In this document: piece after piece, positions 31,161-34,746 of the stretch
Layout of the letters: every line of letters begins with the position of its first letter
Position numbering within the stretch: the first letter of the stretch is position 1
Assembly: GCA_022827225.1 (NCBI GenBank)
Contig: JAJDTJ010000123.1
Span: forward strand, 1-34,746
Source: Candidatus Poribacteria bacterium
Lineage (GTDB): Bacteria > Poribacteria > WGA-4E > WGA-3G
Length of the DNA: 34,746 bases
Reading direction: 5' to 3'
Translations under genes and position numbers: made by a program
Notes under the pieces: model-generated
The model's database searches: none
Seen by the model: the letters and a program-made list of their open reading frames with translations, nothing else
What the model was told of the DNA's origin: nothing

Positions 31161-32669
31161 TCTTGATGCGTTGCCTCGAATTTTCTTAATGAGTTCCTCT
31201 GCCGTACAGTTGTTCAGCAGTTCGCCAACAACCTTCTGTGTCCCGAAGTGGGGACGATCCATCATAATTTTGTCAAGCCCTCCCGATTTACCGATAAAAA
31301 TCATTGAATTCCAACTTGCGCTATAAATATGTTTCTGAAACCGCCGTAAACAGGTGCCTCGAAAATAGGCGCGTGTGTCTACCGGTGGGTAGTGCATGGC
31401 GTGCACAATCTCTTCATGGTTGAGTAAACGTTGAACATGCCCATTCTTGAGCAGTCTGATATAAAGTCCTTTGTCTGGACGAATATCGTGGTATTGTAAG
31501 TCCATCATCCGCAGATGTGCGTCGTCCCACTCGTATCCGTGCCGTTGACGGTATGCGTCGAGTAATTTCTTTTTGATAATCCAGTCGAGATGGCGGCTGA
31601 GTCGACGTGGGTCTATTTCGAGATTATCGAGGACGTATTGCCATTTTTCGAGGACATCCTCAACGATAGGTGTCCGTTCTTCAGGTGTGAGGTATTGTTG
31701 CGCGAGTTTGAGATACGCGCGTTGCACCTCTATCGGTGACAACTGCTGTCCATCTGCCAGCTCTATCGGTTCTTTGCACGATAAGTCCCGCGAGATAGAT
31801 TTTATTGCCGCGACAGGTTCCTTCAAGGTGAACTGTTTTCCGACGACCCCTTTCTCAATCAACTGAAGTGCGATAGACGTAATACCGACTTTGAGATAGA
31901 TGCTGAGTTCGGACATGTTAGAATCACCGACGATAACGTGTAAACGTCGGTAGAGTTTATCATCAGCGTGTGGTTCATCGCGTGTGTTAATCAAGGGGCG
32001 GTTGACCATCGTGCTGAGTCCGACCTCTTTCTCGAAAAAATCGGCGCGTTGCGATATCTGATAATCTGCTTCCTCACTCCCATTTTCTGTGCCTACTTTG
32101 CCGCTCCCTGTGATGATAATGCGCGTAACCAGAAACGGCATCAACCCATCAACGATAGCATCAAAGGGTACTTTGCGGGACATGAGAAAGTTTTCGTGTG
32201 CCCCGTAACTATGCCCCTTATAATCGGTGTTGTTTTTATATATGATAATCTCTTGGTTGTCAAGTAACAAACGTTCCGCTGCGACGCGACTCACCTCTAA
32301 TATTAATTCGCCAGCCTTCTCGTATAGGAGTAGATCCCGTGCGTTGGCACATTCCGGTGTACAGTACTCCGGGTGTGCGTGGTCCACATAATAACGTCCG
32401 CCGTTAATTAAGATGTCGTTGACGGCACTACTTGTATCGGTTTCCGAGATTGGTGTCTCTGCCTCTGCCATGAACCCGCGAGCATCCATTAGCGGACGCT
32501 CTTGGTCGTAGTCCCATGTAACAGCAGTTGCTGTACTCGGGATATCGTCTCTACAACTTTTGTAAGCGTTAACCACCAAAGTTGAAGCAGCGACCGGATC
32601 TTGCTCACGCGCGTTTTTGACTGAGATACCATACTCAGTCTCTGTTCCCATTATGATTGGTATTTCCAT
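31158..32669 (-). CDS. dop: Depupylase/deamidase Dop
   Basis: Dop deamidates Pup-GGQ and removes Pup from substrates. With the ATG at 32669 it has 503 residues; a GTG three codons upstream is also possible and neither has a strong ribosome-binding site. MGTETEYGIS is the N-terminal signature. A Dop-specific extension after the first strands is present (DDIPSTATAVTWDYDQERPL ... ETDTSSAVND). YYVDHAHPEYCTPEC holds the presumed catalytic Asp96. Shared with PafA are YKNNTDYKGHSYGAHENFL, ISQRADF, INTRDEPHAD, YRRLHVIVGDSNMSE and TRAYFRGTCLRRF. The C-terminal SASWNSMIF resembles Dop, not PafA. The stop codon lies in a repeat cassette. Confidence 0.95.
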   Translation of the reverse strand: MEIPIIMGTETEYGISVKNAREQDPVAASTLVVNAYKSCRDDIPSTATAVTWDYDQERPLMDARGFMAEAETPISETDTSSAVNDILINGGRYYVDHAHPEYCTPECANARDLLLYEKAGELILEVSRVAAERLLLDNQEIIIYKNNTDYKGHSYGAHENFLMSRKVPFDAIVDGLMPFLVTRIIITGSGKVGTENGSEEADYQISQRADFFEKEVGLSTMVNRPLINTRDEPHADDKLYRRLHVIVGDSNMSELSIYLKVGITSIALQLIEKGVVGKQFTLKEPVAAIKSISRDLSCKEPIELADGQQLSPIEVQRAYLKLAQQYLTPEERTPIVEDVLEKWQYVLDNLEIDPRRLSRHLDWIIKKKLLDAYRQRHGYEWDDAHLRMMDLQYHDIRPDKGLYIRLLKNGHVQRLLNHEEIVHAMHYPPVDTRAYFRGTCLRRFQKHIYSASWNSMIFIGKSGGLDKIMMDRPHFGTQKVVGELLNNCTAEELIKKIRGNASR

Positions 32670-32699
32670 ATTACTCACGACGCTGAAACCGGCAACCGA

Positions 32700-34484
32700 T
32701 TATAGAAAAGTGCCGCCTCGGGTGACTCGGACATCCTGTCTTTTCTCTTGTGTGGGTTCACTGGTTAATGCTCGAATATTGACAATTTTTTCGCCTTTGC
32801 GTCCCGATATTTTTGCCCAATCATCAGGGTTCGTTGTATTCGGCAGGTCTTCATTTTCCCGATATTCTTCCCTGATGGCATCTTTGAGATCGTCGAGACA
32901 CATTCCCTTATCTGTTCCATCGGAACCGATAAGACGTTTTATGGCTGTTTTCTTGGCGCGTGAAACGATGTTTTCAATCATAGCGCCGCTGACAAAGTCT
33001 TTAAAAAAGAGTGTTTCGCGCTCGCCGCGCGCGTAAGTCACTTCAATAAACCGATTTTCTTCTGTCGTTGCGTACATTTCGTGGACAGCTGCATCAACAA
33101 AATGATCGGCGATTGCCTGCGTGTCGCCATCAAATTGCTCATGAGCGGCTTCAACGAAGGGTAGATCGGATGTCAGATAGATTCCGAAAATATCCTTGGC
33201 ACCCTCTAAGTTCGGCCGATCAATCTTAATTTTGATATCGAGCCTTCCCGGTCGTAGAACCGCGGGGTCGAGGAGGTCTTGTCTATTACTTGCGCCGATG
33301 ACAATGACATCTCTTAGGTTCTCCACACCATCAATTTCGGAGAGGAACTGTGGTACGAGCGTGGATTCCATATCCGATGAGATGCCCATCCCTCTCGACC
33401 GGAAGAGCGAATCCATTTCATCGAAAAAGATAATAACGGGGAACCCTTCTTTAGATTTTTCGCGTGCTTTTTGGAAGACTTCGCGTATTTTACGTTCGGT
33501 TTCACCGACGTATTTGTTTAGCAGTTCGGGTCCCTTAATATTGATGAAATAGCCGCGAACATCCTCTCGCCCACTCTCTTTTCGGACGCGTTCAGCGATA
33601 CTGCTTGCCACAGCTCGCGCTATCAAGGTCTTACCACACCCGGGAGGTCCATATAAGAGTACCCCCTTCGGAGGTGAAAGATTAAATTCCTCGTATTCCT
33701 TTGGATAGAGATACGGGAGTTCAATGGCATCTCGGATTGCATTGATCTGTTGATCAAGCCCCCCGATGTCGGTGTAGCCGATATCGGGTACCTCCTCAAG
33801 GAGCAGGTCTTCAACCTCTCGTTTTGGGAGTTTTTCCATGACCATACTGGTGGTATGGTTAAGGAGGACGTTATCCCCGATTTTCAGTGTTTCGCCTTTA
33901 AGAGATTCGGCGACTCTGACGACGCGTTCTTCATCGGTGCGGAGGTTAACAATAGCGAGTTCATCATCTATCTGCTCTTTGATTTTGACGACGTCGCCGT
34001 GCCGCTCAGCATCCTTGATGTCGACAACGTTCATGCCGCTATTGACGATGACGGCTTGTCCTATTTTGAAGTTCTGATTTCTGAGTGCTGGATCGATATT
34101 GACGCGCCATTTCCTGCCGCTGATATCGATATCAACAGTTCCGTCCTCGTTTGCGCCGAGGAAGACACCGTAGTTATTCGGCGGAGCACTGAGTTGATCA
34201 ACTTTTTCCTTTAGGATCTGTAGTTTCTCTTTCGCCTCTTGCAGAGTGCTTGTCAGTCGCCTATTGCGCCGATGCGCCGCCATCAATTCACGCTGTGTTT
34301 CATGAAGTTGCGTTTCAAGGTCTTTGACATATACGGTATGCTGTTGTCGCCGCATGTTATCAAGCTCACTTTCAAGCATATCAATCGTTCCTTGAAGTGC
34401 GCGCATCTGCTGCTCATACCAGACAACATCAAATTTCTGTTGCCCTTCAAAGGTATCTTCGGAATTTCCTTTTTTGATAGCCAT
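32700..34484 (-). CDS. arc: Proteasomal ATPase ARC/Mpa
   Basis: ARC (Mpa) is a hexameric AAA+ unfoldase that recognises Pup through an N-terminal coiled coil and feeds substrates to the 20S core. With the start at 34484 it has 594 residues; a GTG at 34526 is an alternative. The coiled coil spans about 22-100, then SAPPNNYGVFLG leads into the tandem OB domains (about 105-235). The AAA+ domain has Walker A GPPGCGKT (279-286), GPELLNKYVGETERKIR, Walker B VIIFFDEMDS, GASNRQDLLDPAVLRPGRLD, and the C-terminal PNTTNPDDWAKISGRKGEKI. The chain ends GTFL; the mycobacterial protein ends with Gln-Tyr-Leu, where Tyr docks on the core, so here the aromatic is Phe. The gene is first in the operon. Confidence 0.96.
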   Translation of the reverse strand: MAIKKGNSEDTFEGQQKFDVVWYEQQMRALQGTIDMLESELDNMRRQQHTVYVKDLETQLHETQRELMAAHRRNRRLTSTLQEAKEKLQILKEKVDQLSAPPNNYGVFLGANEDGTVDIDISGRKWRVNIDPALRNQNFKIGQAVIVNSGMNVVDIKDAERHGDVVKIKEQIDDELAIVNLRTDEERVVRVAESLKGETLKIGDNVLLNHTTSMVMEKLPKREVEDLLLEEVPDIGYTDIGGLDQQINAIRDAIELPYLYPKEYEEFNLSPPKGVLLYGPPGCGKTLIARAVASSIAERVRKESGREDVRGYFINIKGPELLNKYVGETERKIREVFQKAREKSKEGFPVIIFFDEMDSLFRSRGMGISSDMESTLVPQFLSEIDGVENLRDVIVIGASNRQDLLDPAVLRPGRLDIKIKIDRPNLEGAKDIFGIYLTSDLPFVEAAHEQFDGDTQAIADHFVDAAVHEMYATTEENRFIEVTYARGERETLFFKDFVSGAMIENIVSRAKKTAIKRLIGSDGTDKGMCLDDLKDAIREEYRENEDLPNTTNPDDWAKISGRKGEKIVNIRALTSEPTQEKRQDVRVTRGGTFL

Positions 34485-34602
34485 ACGTGAAGTTCTCACT
34501 TTCCAAAAGGATTTCTCCGATCTCACTCGCGATGACGTGAGTCAGGTAAGCGGATTGTTGGATTCAATGAAGTTTGTGAGTTAAACCCAACATTTTTATT
34601 AG

Positions 34603-34632
34603 AGTATAACCCAAGTTGCTACCTTTATCCAA
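34603..34632 (-). promoter_or_regulatory. Promoter candidate for the proteasome operon
   Basis: On the minus strand TTGGAT (34632-34627), an 18-bp spacer and TATACT (34608-34603) lie about 120 bp upstream of the ARC start. The spacer contains the motif GGTAGCAACTTGGG (34623-34610), repeated exactly at 14673-14660. Confidence 0.5.
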
Positions 34633-34746
34633 ATAGCTGTTTTATACTCGTTGCGATGACAAACAAAAGCACTTTCAACTCAAAACCGGCTGCTGACACC
34701 GCATGAATCGACTTGGGAAAAAGTTGTTCAATGAGACTGATTGTCA

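Overview
The window reads as a bacterial chromosome segment most like Candidatus Poribacteria. That placement is inferred from recalled hallmarks, not a database match: a secreted protein with the C-terminal cassette beginning YPNPFNPETW and ending TRKMLIRK, many lipoproteins with YWTD beta-propeller repeats, formylglycine-generating-enzyme-like domains, Uma2 proteins, a Gfo/Idh/MocA oxidoreductase, and many short intergenic repeats. Nearly all genes are on the minus strand; only a small membrane coiled-coil protein (13793-14170) and a sigma-54 activator (20550-21722) are on the plus strand. No tRNA, rRNA or CRISPR array was seen.

Layout. 1-411: 5' part of a TolB-like propeller protein. 525-1771: a small IS200/IS605-type element carrying an HNH-less IscB relative (IsrB-like nickase) with a likely omega-RNA upstream of it. 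2209-4309: RtcB RNA ligase and a PD-(D/E)XK-like protein. 4341-13301: an envelope or secreted-protein cluster with two metallopeptidases (one LRR/dockerin/sorting-domain type, one TPR type), a formylglycine-enzyme-like lipoprotein and thioredoxin-type lipoproteins. One thioredoxin has an in-frame TGA exactly where the first catalytic cysteine belongs, followed by a hairpin that fits the bacterial SECIS rules; a paralogue at 9535-10743 has WCPFC and is fused to a domain that is a separate gene beside the TGA copy. 13302-19673: repeat-rich DNA, a small membrane protein with a pseudoknot-like leader, a gene remnant, a Uma2 protein and two YWTD-propeller lipoproteins, one with a frameshift. 19674-22231: two paralogous helical proteins around a sigma-54 enhancer-binding protein, with a good -24/-12 promoter facing one of them. 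22402-24699: sugar-type oxidoreductase, cupin and Uma2 protein. 24817-27450: pyruvate phosphate dikinase.

27633-34484 (minus strand) is a complete Pup-proteasome locus, in transcription order: ARC/Mpa ATPase, Dop, Pup (ending GGQ), proteasome beta, proteasome alpha, PafA. All key residues examined are present. Dop would deamidate Pup-GGQ to GGE, PafA would attach it to lysines, and ARC would unfold pupylated proteins into the PrcBA core. Repeat cassettes occupy the Dop-Pup and PrcB-PrcA spacers and the spacer after PafA; one provides the stop codon of dop.

The most notable items are the candidate selenocysteine thioredoxin (4341-4826), the IsrB/omega-RNA element (525-1771), the complete Pup-proteasome operon with repeat cassettes between its genes, the local sigma-54 circuit (19674-22231), and the pseudoknot-like RNA leader at 13692-13777.
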